A stretch of DNA of 32,281 nucleotides, from the NCBI GenBank assembly GCA_023259685.1, contig JALRGP010000001.1:1-32281 (forward strand), in the 5' to 3' direction. The notes below the pieces were generated by a model that saw nothing but the letters and a program-made list of their open reading frames with translations, had not been told where the DNA came from and searched no databases. The stretch's first letter is position 1, and each line of letters starts with the position of its first letter. Positions 17,170-25,126 of this stretch are shown in pieces. The stretch is from Alphaproteobacteria bacterium. GTDB lineage: Bacteria; Pseudomonadota; Alphaproteobacteria; JALRGP01. Both the position numbers and the translations under genes were made by a program.

Positions 17170-18372
17170 TTATAAAGGGTCTTTCTTTTTATTCATAAAA
17201 ACGACAAGACTACTGATTAAAAAACACAGTGGTATAGATGCCATAGCATATTGGTAAGATTGCACGGTGTAAATGCGCACCCCTTCTGTGTTTATTCCAC
17301 CTGTCCATGTAAAATCCAAAATATGTCCCATGAGTGGTTGAAAAATAATGCCACCAATCATCACAATGGCATTTGTTAATGCAATGGCGGTTCCACTGAA
17401 ATAAACAGGAGTTTTTTCTTTTGCCCAATTAAAACACAATACCTGTGCTCCCATTACAACGCCTGATAAAAATAACAAACCAAACGCATACGATAATGTT
17501 GTGTAATTAAAAAAGGGAATGGTTGAAAATAAGATTGTTGATAACAATGATCCGTATAAAATTATGTGATCTGTAGATCTTCGTTCATTGATAAATTTTG
17601 GATAAATAAGTCCGCCTACTGCCATACCAATACATATCATGGTTCCACCGTATGCGGCCGTGTGATTATGAATGCTAAAAACATTTTTTAAAAACGGTGT
17701 CATCCATAATTCACATAAAACTGACATGGGAAGATACATCAAGCACCCAACAAAGCCGCATATAATAATTTTTGAATTTTGAAGTAAAACATATAATTCT
17801 CTCCATAAATTATACGATACATTATGTACTTTGTTATTTTTAATACAACAGATGCAAGCTGTTGTCACAACAATTCCAATGATGCCTAAAATCATTGTTG
17901 TTCCTCTCCACCCATAAATTGACACTAAATAAGACAATGGCGGCCCTGCAAAACAACCACCAATGGTTCCCAAAGCATTGGTTAATCCCGCCATTAATGC
18001 AAATTTTGAAGGATCAAATGAGTCAATAGAAATTTTCAAACAGCTAATAAAAGCACAGGCAGAACCTGCACCGATCAAAAAACGACTGATTTTGGCCACA
18101 AATAATACGGATGTTGTTGAAAGTAACAAAATTCCAATGGTACAGACGGCGGATGATACGCTGATGACGCGTTTAGCTCCAAAACGGTCCACCAATAATC
18201 CACAAGGAATTTGAAGAGGTACGTAAGCATAATAGTATAAAGAATTAAACCATCCTAATGATGTGGCACCAACACCAAAAGATTCCATTAATTCATGGGT
18301 CATAACACCAGTACAAAATCTTAAAATTAATTCATACATATAAAAAACTGAAGCAACTAACCAAGATAGCAT
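17170..18372 (-). CDS. MFS transporter of the Pht-like type
   Basis: Major facilitator of 400 residues and about twelve membrane segments. The block GWFNSLYYYAYVPLQIPCGLLVDRFGAKRVI (about 39-69) and the opening ASVFYMYELILRF resemble the Pht-like carriers common in intracellular bacteria (Legionella, Coxiella, Rickettsiales relatives), some of which import amino acids or nucleosides. RFLIGAGSACAFISCLK and GLTNALGTIGGCFAGPPL are further family-like blocks. An in-frame TGA lies five codons upstream of the ATG, so this is the first available start. Substrate unknown; uptake of a host metabolite is inferred from the family. It lies next to the IS remnant. Confidence 0.85.
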   Translation of the reverse strand: MLSWLVASVFYMYELILRFCTGVMTHELMESFGVGATSLGWFNSLYYYAYVPLQIPCGLLVDRFGAKRVISVSSAVCTIGILLLSTTSVLFVAKISRFLIGAGSACAFISCLKISIDSFDPSKFALMAGLTNALGTIGGCFAGPPLSYLVSIYGWRGTTMILGIIGIVVTTACICCIKNNKVHNVSYNLWRELYVLLQNSKIIICGFVGCLMYLPMSVLCELWMTPFLKNVFSIHNHTAAYGGTMICIGMAVGGLIYPKFINERRSTDHIILYGSLLSTILFSTIPFFNYTTLSYAFGLLFLSGVVMGAQVLCFNWAKEKTPVYFSGTAIALTNAIVMIGGIIFQPLMGHILDFTWTGGINTEGVRIYTVQSYQYAMASIPLCFLISSLVVFMNKKKDPL

Positions 18373-18441
18373 TACAAAACAACTTCAATCAACTTAATAT
18401 AGTTTACAAATCTTATAGTATGGGAGCAAGCATATGCCTAA

Positions 18442-19260
18442 CAGGGGGGCCTACGCACGAAGAATTTTATTGACACAATTCAATAGATGTTTTAAAGACA
18501 TAGCATTTCGTCTCATGATACTTTTGAGTGATTGCTCAGGTTTTGTTTTAGCTTTTTGAAGGATACCTAATGCCCATTTTCTTAAAATATTCATGTTTTC
18601 TGCTGCATGATCATGTCGAATACAGGCTTTATCCTCGTTAAACACAACATCCAACCGCCAATGCAATTTGTTTTCGATTCCCCAATGTGATCTTGCCACA
18701 TCATTTAATTGCTCTGCGGTCAGAGGTAAGGATGATAGATAATAGCGTGTGTCCGTAGTTTCTTTACCTTTTTTAACAACAGTCGATGTTACATGGCCAA
18801 TAGACTTTAGGTTTGGCCAATGATGATTGTGTTGTAGCCAATCCACCTCATGGGACACAACGGCAACTCTTTTTTCTATCCTTCCGTGACCTTTGTCATG
18901 ATTCTCATTCGTCATTTGATGTGTCTTTGGATCACTTAAATAGAGCTTCACATCTTCATGTAACGTTCCTTGGTTTCCCTTCAATGACACAACATAATCC
19001 CCACCTTGATCTTTGATTTGCTGATAAATATCTCTTTGGCACCCCATGGCATCCATTGTTACAATACGATTGTCTAAATCCAAAAGCTTTAAAAGCTTTG
19101 GAATTGCTGTGATCTCATTACTTTTTGCATCGACTTTTTCTTGTGCTAAAACTAATTCATTGGCTGCGCACCAAGCGCTCACAACATGCAAAGCTTTACC
19201 GTCCCCGCTATTTCTTATTGTTTTCCCGTCTAAACTAATCACGTCACTTGAAAATGTTTG
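18442..19260 (-). mobile_element. 5'-truncated ISAs1-family insertion sequence
   Basis: The transposase 3' end is followed nine bases past its stop by a terminus that reads CAGGGGGGCCTACGC from 18442 on the plus strand, similar to the CAGGG-type ends of ISAs1 elements. The other end is missing: recognisable transposase sequence stops near 19260, inside the start of the methyltransferase gene. No second inverted end or target duplication was found. Confidence 0.65.
18451..19242 (-). pseudogene. ISAs1-family transposase, N-terminus missing
   Basis: 263 codons from a GTG; intact family members are about 370 residues, so roughly the first 100 are absent. The catalytic core is present: D5 in ISLDGKTIR, D64 in VTMDAMGCQRDI and E190 in HWGIENKLHWRLD. 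Other family blocks are YVVSLKGNQGTLHEDV, KGHGRIEKR and DHAAENMNILRKWAL. Upstream in frame the codons stay open (ETLQTFSSDVISLDGK) but then become unrelated because they run antisense to the methyltransferase gene. Loss of the N-terminal DNA-binding part makes activity unlikely. Confidence 0.85.
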
Positions 19261-20555
19261 AAGAGTTTCATGGGCGTGTGGTAATGGAAGGGGGCGAGGT
19301 CTATCGGACTCTCTCCCCTTCGGCGCGTTCTATGATGGAGGAATTCTTAAAGCTTCCCCCTGTACAACAGCGTATGGCAAGTGGCTCCATCATCCCAACG
19401 AAGCGCCTATCTCACCCCACCCTTGGGGAGGTATTGCATCATGACCGATTAGATCTTGTGACCTATCCGTATGAGTGGTCATTTCAGATGCTGAAAGACG
19501 CAGCCCTACTGACCCTTTCCATCATGGACATGTGTTTGGATCATGGATTTATCCTCAAAGACGGCAGCAGCTTTAACGTGACATTCCATAAAGGGCAGAT
19601 GTGCTTTTTTGATGTACTCTCGGTTGGAAAATATCAAAAAGGGCAAGTGTGGTATGGATACGTCCAATTTTGTGAAGAGTTTTTGTATCCACTCATGATG
19701 AAGGCTTACAAAAAATATCATTATTTTGCGCCTCTCCCATTGGATCAAATCAGACATCTGTGGTCATGGGCTGATTTGATGAAACCCGGTGTATGCCGTC
19801 ATATTTTATTACAATCATTTTTCTCAAAATCAAAGACGTTGGAAAAGGAATCTTTGAAAAAATCTGTGCACATCCCGGTCCAAGTTCTCAAAGGTCTTGT
19901 CAAAAATTTAAGAGAGATTATCCAAGGTTTGTCTATCCAAGGACTCACCTCCACATGGTCAGGTTATGAGGGGCATAATACCTATGACGACCAGAATCGC
20001 TCCATTAAATCCACAGTCATCGATGAGTTTTCGAGGTCTCTCTCTGGTGGTGTGGTGGTTGACCTGGGTGCCAACGGCGGAGAGTTTTCAGTCATTGCGG
20101 CAAAGCATGGGCGAGTGATCTCCTGTGATTTAGATCCCCAGGCAGTAGATGTTTTGTATCAACGTGCTAAAATCCACCCCATTTACCCAGTGGTGCAAGA
20201 TATCATGAATCCATCAGCGCATATGGGATTTTTACTAGAGGAAAGGTCGTCATTATTTGATAGAGTGAAAGGACAAGGATTCTTGGCACTCGCACTCATC
20301 CATCATTTGTGCATTGCCAAAAACGTACCCTTAGAGTTTTTTGTGACATTCCTTAAACGCGTGGCACCATCAGGCGTGGTAGAATGGGTAGGGAAAAGCG
20401 ATCCCATGGTGCAGTTTTTACTACGTAACCGAGAAGACATTTTTCCAAATTACACGAAAGAAGCTTTTGAACAGGTGTTGTCACAGCACTTCACAATTGA
20501 GGAGCAGGTCAATGTGAACGACAATCACCGTACGCTATATGTGGTTCGGTCTTAA
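19254..20555 (+). CDS. Two-domain SAM-dependent methyltransferase (NoeA-like)
   Basis: About 433 residues. The C-terminal half is a class I methyltransferase with SAM motif I VVVDLGANGGEF (about 267-278), the acidic end of strand 2 in VISCDLDP, and a late FLKRVAPSGVVEWV strand. The N-terminal half (residues about 68-185) carries YPYEWSFQMLKDAALLTL, FILKDGSSFNVTF and CFFDVLS, the pattern seen in NoeA-type nodulation-linked proteins and in sugar/polysaccharide methyltransferases; the LKD-x-x-x-x-NV block recalls a kinase-like fold. The substrate is unknown. GC is high for the window: I count 63 G/C in 120 bases at 19981-20100, against 49 in 120 for hisS 24001-24120. The start lies at the IS junction (TTG 19248 or ATG 19254), so the first residues may be replaced. 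Confidence 0.75.
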   Translation: MFEEFHGRVVMEGGEVYRTLSPSARSMMEEFLKLPPVQQRMASGSIIPTKRLSHPTLGEVLHHDRLDLVTYPYEWSFQMLKDAALLTLSIMDMCLDHGFILKDGSSFNVTFHKGQMCFFDVLSVGKYQKGQVWYGYVQFCEEFLYPLMMKAYKKYHYFAPLPLDQIRHLWSWADLMKPGVCRHILLQSFFSKSKTLEKESLKKSVHIPVQVLKGLVKNLREIIQGLSIQGLTSTWSGYEGHNTYDDQNRSIKSTVIDEFSRSLSGGVVVDLGANGGEFSVIAAKHGRVISCDLDPQAVDVLYQRAKIHPIYPVVQDIMNPSAHMGFLLEERSSLFDRVKGQGFLALALIHHLCIAKNVPLEFFVTFLKRVAPSGVVEWVGKSDPMVQFLLRNREDIFPNYTKEAFEQVLSQHFTIEEQVNVNDNHRTLYVVRS

Positions 20556-20572
20556 AAAAACAGATCTCCTGT

Positions 20573-20599
20573 ACCTGGGCTTTGTCCAGGTCATTTTTT
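20573..20599 (+). terminator. Factor-independent terminator after the methyltransferase gene
   Basis: ACCTGGG (20573-20579), loop CTTTG, TCCAGGT (20585-20591), six Watson-Crick pairs plus one G-T, followed by CA and six T. It lies 18 bases after the stop and may also limit readthrough from the convergent formyltransferase gene. Confidence 0.75.
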
Positions 20600-20601
20600 A
20601 G

Positions 20602-21402
20602 TTAAATAGGAGTCGATGGTTTTAAGAATATGGGTACACCATCACAACCATGTATAGTGATCCATTTTTCCCCTGTATGCACAGGGGTCAATGACACATC
20701 AACAATATGATGCTCATCAAGAAAGGCCCCGGGAAATCGTGGGTACGGCAGAACTGCCCGCACTAAATTAAAAATAGTCCGGTGATTTTTGGTTATATCA
20801 ATGCGACCATCTTCAGGTGTTCTTCCTCCGTAGTAAGATCCCTGTGATAAAGATTGAGGACATGATGGGATTGTTCCCATCACAATGTCACGGCCATGTT
20901 CCATCAATAAATCATAAGCGGCTTGATCTAGTCTGTCTTGAACATCACCGGCTGTATGTTGTTCCGTAATAGCAACCTCTTTTTGATAAATGATATCCCC
21001 TGCGTCAATTTTGTGAACCATACGATGCAATGTGACGCCCGTTATCGTTTCTCCGTTTAAAATAGCCCAATTGACAGGGCATCTCCCTCGATATTTTGGC
21101 AACAATGACCCGTGCATATTAAAAGCCTGGGGACATGTCTTGAGTACCTCAGGTGTTAATACATGCTTATAATAAAAAGAAAACATGACATCAAAAGATT
21201 CCTTTTGAAAAAAACTCAGATGATCGTTGGGATTTCCAAAAAAAATACGCTTAACATTGATATCAGCGCAATGAGGTATTCCTTGTAAACGTTGTTCGTA
21301 TGTCCACAAACAATCAATAGAAATTCCGCTATCGTGTAAAGCTTTTAAACAATGGAATCCTAAAGAATTATAAGCAAACACACAAATTTTTTTCTGGTTC
21401 AT
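20602..21402 (-). CDS. ArnA-like (NDP-sugar) formyltransferase
   Basis: Transfers a formyl group from N10-formyltetrahydrofolate to an amine. 266 residues. The catalytic triad is present: N95 and H97 in FNMHGSLLPKYRGRCPVNW and D133 in KIDAGDI. FSFYYKHVLTPEVL, GVTLHRMVHKIDAGDI and YYGGRTPEDGRID are closer to the formyltransferase domain of ArnA and to sugar N-formyltransferases than to Met-tRNA formyltransferase, which normally has a C-terminal tRNA-binding domain that is absent here. Likely substrate is an amino sugar nucleotide for LPS or O-antigen. The gene starts five bases after the fabG stop, so they share an operon. There is no ArnA decarboxylase domain. Confidence 0.8.
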   Translation of the reverse strand: MNQKKICVFAYNSLGFHCLKALHDSGISIDCLWTYEQRLQGIPHCADINVKRIFFGNPNDHLSFFQKESFDVMFSFYYKHVLTPEVLKTCPQAFNMHGSLLPKYRGRCPVNWAILNGETITGVTLHRMVHKIDAGDIIYQKEVAITEQHTAGDVQDRLDQAAYDLLMEHGRDIVMGTIPSCPQSLSQGSYYGGRTPEDGRIDITKNHRTIFNLVRAVLPYPRFPGAFLDEHHIVDVSLTPVHTGEKWITIHGCDGVPIFLKPSTPI

Positions 21403-21407
21403 GACTC

Positions 21408-22154
21408 TTAAATCATCTCCAGCCCGCCATTCACATGAATTGTTTGACCTGTAATATAGGATGCTTCTTGTGATGCTAAAAATGCACAGGCTGATGCGAC
21501 TTCTACTCCTGTTCCTGAGCGTTTCATAGGAATCATATTGTGCAAATACTGTTGTTGTTCAGCGCTCAATTTGTCCGTCATGGCTGATTGAATAAATCCG
21601 GGGGCAACGCAATTAATCGTCACCTGACGCGACGCCGTTTCATAAGCCAATGCTTTGCTCATTCCAATCAAACCTGCCTTTGATGCACAATAATTAGCTT
21701 GTCCAGGATTTCCCATCACCGCAACCACTGATGATATATTAATGATGCGTCCAAAACGTCTGCGAATCATTGCCTTAATAGCACTACGAGACAGTTTAAA
21801 AGCAACTGTCAGGTTGGTATTTAAAACTTGATTCCAATCATCATTAGACATGCGCAAAATCAGATTATCTTTTGTGATACCAGCATTATTAATAAGAGTG
21901 TCAATATCACCAAATTCCGATTGTACCATGTCAAATAACGTATCAACTTTATCTAAATCAGATAAATCAAAAGGATATATGGTTGCATGCCCCCCTTCAT
22001 CCTCGATATGTTTTTTTAAATCGGACAGTGCATGAATTTTTGTGCCAGTTAAAACAACTTCAGCTCCCAAAGATGCCATTGTTTTTGAAATATCTTGGCC
22101 AATTCCACCCGAAGCACCTGTTATTAAAATACGTCTGTTTTTTAAATGAAACAT
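21408..22154 (-). CDS. fabG: 3-oxoacyl-[acyl-carrier-protein] reductase
   Basis: NADPH-dependent reduction of 3-oxoacyl-ACP in fatty acid elongation. Short-chain dehydrogenase of 248 residues. The nucleotide site is ITGASGGIG (11-19), NNAGITKDNL (89-98) follows, and the catalytic set is S142, Y155 and K159 (ISSVVAVMGNPGQANYCASKAG). The substrate-binding end shows VNCVAPGF-like TINCVAPGFIQSAMTDKL and the closing SYITGQTIHVNGGLEMI. NAG-I-T-x-DNL-x-x-RM is the FabG-specific signature among these dehydrogenases. Usual acp and fabD neighbours are absent. A strong promoter lies at 22182-22210; the formyltransferase gene follows. Confidence 0.93.
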   Translation of the reverse strand: MFHLKNRRILITGASGGIGQDISKTMASLGAEVVLTGTKIHALSDLKKHIEDEGGHATIYPFDLSDLDKVDTLFDMVQSEFGDIDTLINNAGITKDNLILRMSNDDWNQVLNTNLTVAFKLSRSAIKAMIRRRFGRIINISSVVAVMGNPGQANYCASKAGLIGMSKALAYETASRQVTINCVAPGFIQSAMTDKLSAEQQQYLHNMIPMKRSGTGVEVASACAFLASQEASYITGQTIHVNGGLEMI

Positions 22155-22181
22155 GTTGATAATCTGGAATGACTTTGATTC

Positions 22182-22210
22182 ATAATATAAAAAAACTTAA
22201 AACATGACAA
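22182..22210 (-). promoter_or_regulatory. Sigma70-type promoter for fabG
   Basis: On the minus strand TTGTCA (22210-22205), 17 bases, TATTAT (22187-22182); 28 bases from the -10 to the fabG ATG. Confidence 0.55.
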
Positions 22211-22227
22211 ATATTTGTAAGAAAACA

Positions 22228-22303
22228 ACCAGGGCGAACACATCTTGATTTTATATAAAAATTTTGACAATTTTGCAACAACTTTAGATACGTTCGCTCT
22301 GGT
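22228..22303. repeat. Imperfect 18-bp inverted repeat between fabG and the transaldolase gene
   Basis: ACCAGGGCGAACACATCT (22228-22245) and, on the other strand, ACCAGAGCGAACGTATCT (22303-22286) agree at 15 of 18 positions. The arms are 40 bases apart and enclose AT-rich DNA with a TTGACA (22264-22269). The right arm ends nine bases before the transaldolase ATG. Paired operators or the ends of a small element are both possible. Confidence 0.5.
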
Positions 22304-22312
22304 GGTACAATA

Positions 22313-23041
22313 ATGAAAAAACCAAAAACTTTGATGCCTTTTTCTGTACAAATTTTTGCCGATGGAGCAGACGTTCATGCCATTAAGAGTTTATCACATC
22401 ATCCTCTGATTACAGGGTTTACAACAAATCCATCTTTGATGAAGCAATGCGGTGTAAAGGATTATGTCAAATTTTGTCGTCATCTGGTTGAACTGATCCC
22501 TCATCACTCTGTGTCCTTTGAAGTTTTTGCAGATGACATTGATCAAATGTATGAACAAGCATTAAAAATTTCAGCATTTGGCCCCAATGTTTTTGTCAAA
22601 ATTCCCATCATGAACACACTGGGGCAATCAACCTCAAGGATCATTAAAAAATTAACCACGGGAGGGCACCGTGTTAATATAACCGCGATTTTTACCCGTG
22701 AACAAATTCAAGAGGCCACTGAAAGTATTTCAACGCCAGGGGAAGGTTATATATCAATTTTTGCAGGACGTATTGCGGATACTGGACGAGACCCCATTGA
22801 ATTTATCAAATATGCTGTTGATATGGCTGCGCCCCATCCTCATGTTAAAATTTTGTGGGCAAGCACCAGGGAATTTTTCAATATTATTCAGGCTAATCAC
22901 GCAGGGTGTCATATTATAACCGTCCCTTATCACTTTATCCCTTTATTGGAAAATATTGGCAAAGATTTATATGACGTTTCTAAAAAAACAGTTTGTCAGT
23001 TTTACAAAGATGGGCAAGACGCTGGGTTTGTATTGGATTAA
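22313..23041 (+). CDS. tal: Transaldolase
   Basis: Transfers a dihydroxyacetone unit in the non-oxidative pentose phosphate pathway. 242 residues, in the range of the short transaldolase (TalC/MipB-like) subfamilies. It shows IFADGAD (14-20), GFTTNPSLMK (35-44), FEVFADD (69-75), the Schiff-base lysine K96 in VFVKIPIMNTLG, NITAIFTREQ, ISIFAGRIADTGRDP and VKILWASTRE. F-V-K-I-P and the substitution pattern fit an active enzyme; whether it is transaldolase or fructose-6-phosphate aldolase cannot be settled by eye. A GGTGG lies ten bases before the ATG. It is divergent from fabG across the inverted repeat. Confidence 0.85.
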   Translation: MKKPKTLMPFSVQIFADGADVHAIKSLSHHPLITGFTTNPSLMKQCGVKDYVKFCRHLVELIPHHSVSFEVFADDIDQMYEQALKISAFGPNVFVKIPIMNTLGQSTSRIIKKLTTGGHRVNITAIFTREQIQEATESISTPGEGYISIFAGRIADTGRDPIEFIKYAVDMAAPHPHVKILWASTREFFNIIQANHAGCHIITVPYHFIPLLENIGKDLYDVSKKTVCQFYKDGQDAGFVLD

Positions 23042-23044
23042 AAA

Positions 23045-23074
23045 TTGTCATCCCACAAATAACGTTGCTAAAAT
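23045..23074 (+). promoter_or_regulatory. Promoter for the D-Ala-D-Ala dipeptidase-like gene
   Basis: TTGTCA (23045-23050), 18 bases, TAAAAT (23069-23074), immediately after the transaldolase stop and 40 bases before the next ATG. Confidence 0.45.
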
Positions 23075-23114
23075 ATTCACAATGACACCCTGTGTTTAAC
23101 ATGTTGAAAAAATA

Positions 23115-23852
23115 ATGACTCTTTTTTTATCAAATGTTGCTCTGATGGCAATTTCAGGTCCATCCGATTTACCTGATGGTTTTTGTGATCTAAATGATAT
23201 GCAAAGTGATATGGAACATAAAATTCATGTAGACTTACGTTATCACTCTCAAGACAATTTCGTTGGGAAAGTAGCAGAAGGGTATAAAAAAAATAAAGTC
23301 ATTTTAACAAAAAAAGCTGCATACGCTTTACTTAAAGCAGAAAAAATATTTAATAAAATGGGTTATAGCCTGCTGGTCTATGATGCTTATCGCCCTCAAA
23401 AAACAGTGGATTCATGGATTGAATGGAGTAAAGATGACAAGGATCAAAAAATGAAGTCTCTTTTTTACCCAAGAACCCACAAAAAAGATTTATTTAAACT
23501 TGGTTATGTAGCGGAAAAATCAGGACACAGCAGGGGCAGCACCATTGATGTGACTCTGGTTCCAATCAATTGGGAAAAAAAAGAATTAAAAATTGAAAAG
23601 AGGAAAAATGGTGACTTTGAATACGAATATATGAATGATGGGTCCATAGATATGGGAACTCATTTTGATATGATGGACGAGCTGTACCATACTGAAAATT
23701 CCTCTATTAGCACAAAACAACAGGATAATCGATCACTCATTAAGGGCGTTATGGAAGAATGTGGATTCATTAATTACAACAAAGAGTTTTGGTATTTTAC
23801 ATTAAAAGATGAACCTTACCCAGATGCCCATTATGATTTTGATATAAAATAA
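23115..23852 (+). CDS. VanX/DdpX-family D-Ala-D-Ala dipeptidase homologue with altered zinc site
   Basis: Peptidase M15D homologue, 245 residues; the family cleaves D-alanyl-D-alanine. IHVDLRYHSQDNF (37-49), YDAYRP (89-94, with the conserved Arg) and SGHSRGSTIDVTL (136-148) match VanX, giving zinc ligands H138 and D145. The C-terminal E-W-W-H motif is instead E224-F-W-Y227: the catalytic Glu is kept, but the third zinc ligand His is Tyr. The N-terminus (MTLFLSNVALMAISG) is weakly hydrophobic and may be a short signal. An in-frame TAA lies six codons upstream, so the start is fixed. Activity is uncertain. It may recycle peptidoglycan peptides; hisS follows nine bases later. Confidence 0.8.
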   Translation: MTLFLSNVALMAISGPSDLPDGFCDLNDMQSDMEHKIHVDLRYHSQDNFVGKVAEGYKKNKVILTKKAAYALLKAEKIFNKMGYSLLVYDAYRPQKTVDSWIEWSKDDKDQKMKSLFYPRTHKKDLFKLGYVAEKSGHSRGSTIDVTLVPINWEKKELKIEKRKNGDFEYEYMNDGSIDMGTHFDMMDELYHTENSSISTKQQDNRSLIKGVMEECGFINYNKEFWYFTLKDEPYPDAHYDFDIK

Positions 23853-23860
23853 AATTGACG

Positions 23861-25093
23861 ATGAATTCTATTACTTTACAACCCAAACGTGGAATGAGAG
23901 ATTTTTTGCCAAACGAAGCAAAAATACATTTATATATCATTGAAACAATCAAAAAAATTGTTGAATCCTATGGATTTTCTCCAATCATCACACCTTTATT
24001 GGAATCCCTCGATTTATTTAAAAGAAGCGTTGGGGAACAAAGCGATATTGTTGGCAAAGAAATGTATGCTTTTGTGGATAAATCTGGGGATGATGTGTGT
24101 TTAAGACCAGAAGGAACGGCCAGTGTCATGCGTGCGTTTTTAAACAGCCCCCTATCCCAAACGCTTCCTGCCCGCCTTTATTATTATGGTCCCATGTTTC
24201 GTTATGAACGCCCTCAAAAAGGACGCTACCGACAATTCGATCAATTTGGATGCGAGTTTATTGGAACAAATGATCCACGTCACGATGGCGACATGATTGT
24301 GATGGCGTCACGCATTTTAAATCAATTAGGTATCTCATATATTTTAGACATCAATACAATTGGGACCCTGCAAGAAAGAGAACATTACAAAAAAGTTTTA
24401 GTCTCGTTTTTAAATGATCATCATGATGCCTTATCAATCCAAAGCCAACAGCGTTTACAGACAAATCCTTTAAGAATTTTGGATTCAAAAGATCCCAAAG
24501 ATCAATTGATTACCGCCAATGCTCCATCAATCTTGGATTCTTTAACACCTGAAACCTTGCATTTTTATGAAGAGGTTAAAAATTATTTAAAACATTTTAA
24601 TATACCATTTCAAGAAAACTCTCGATTGGTCAGAGGTCTAGATTATTATTCTCACACAACCTTTGAATTTAAAACAAAAGCTCTGGGGTCCCAGGATGCC
24701 ATTATTGCAGGAGGCCGTTATGATGATTTATCTAAACAAATGGTGGGGAAATCTTTGCCATCAGTTGGTTGGGCTGTGGGAGTCGATCGGCTGAGTTTAT
24801 TATGTGATCAATCAAAAATATCACCCACATTATCCATCGCCATTTTACACCTGAATCAACCATGGGCGGCTTATGAATTGTGTGAAAACCTGAGAGATTT
24901 TGGTGTAAAGTCATTGGTCATTACCCACCCCAATTTAAAAAAAGGCATCCAATTGGCTGAACGGTCATGTGATTACGTTATTGTGATAGGAGACGAAGAA
25001 ATCAAAAATCAACAACTCACAATAAAAAATTTAAAAAATTCTGAGCAATATCAAACCAATTATTGTGCAAAAGATATTATTCAAACGATTTGA
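23861..25093 (+). CDS. hisS: Histidyl-tRNA synthetase
   Basis: Class II synthetase that charges tRNA-His. 410 residues from ATG 23861 (a TTG at 23855 would add two). Motif 1 region is FSPIITPLLESLDLFKRSVGE, followed by CLRPEGTASVMR (80-91), motif 2 PMFRYERPQKGRYRQFDQFGCEFIG (111-135), the histidine A-type motif RGLDYYSHTTFE, and motif 3 SVGWAVGVDRL. The C-terminal anticodon domain is short. The last eight codons and stop form part of a perfect palindrome that likely acts as terminator toward the convergent 837-residue gene. Confidence 0.95.
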   Translation: MNSITLQPKRGMRDFLPNEAKIHLYIIETIKKIVESYGFSPIITPLLESLDLFKRSVGEQSDIVGKEMYAFVDKSGDDVCLRPEGTASVMRAFLNSPLSQTLPARLYYYGPMFRYERPQKGRYRQFDQFGCEFIGTNDPRHDGDMIVMASRILNQLGISYILDINTIGTLQEREHYKKVLVSFLNDHHDALSIQSQQRLQTNPLRILDSKDPKDQLITANAPSILDSLTPETLHFYEEVKNYLKHFNIPFQENSRLVRGLDYYSHTTFEFKTKALGSQDAIIAGGRYDDLSKQMVGKSLPSVGWAVGVDRLSLLCDQSKISPTLSIAILHLNQPWAAYELCENLRDFGVKSLVITHPNLKKGIQLAERSCDYVIVIGDEEIKNQQLTIKNLKNSEQYQTNYCAKDIIQTI

Positions 25094-25105
25094 ATAATAT
25101 CTTTT
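25069..25105. terminator. Perfect 37-base palindrome, probable bidirectional terminator
   Basis: AAAAGATATTATTCAAA (25069-25085), loop CGA, TTTGAATAATATCTTTT (25089-25105): 17 bp without a mismatch. The left arm and loop are the last codons of hisS; its TGA lies in the right arm. Each arm ends in TTTT on its own strand, so it can serve hisS and the convergent gene that ends at 25127. The stem is AT-rich, lowering confidence in termination as such. Confidence 0.65.
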
Positions 25106-25126
25106 AAAACATCATTTTTATGTAGG

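Noticed and set aside
19243..19330. Upstream continuation of the transposase frame
   Set aside because: The frame is open but its codons are antisense to the well-conserved methyltransferase N-terminus (GRVVMEGGEVYRTLSPSAR), so it is not transposase.
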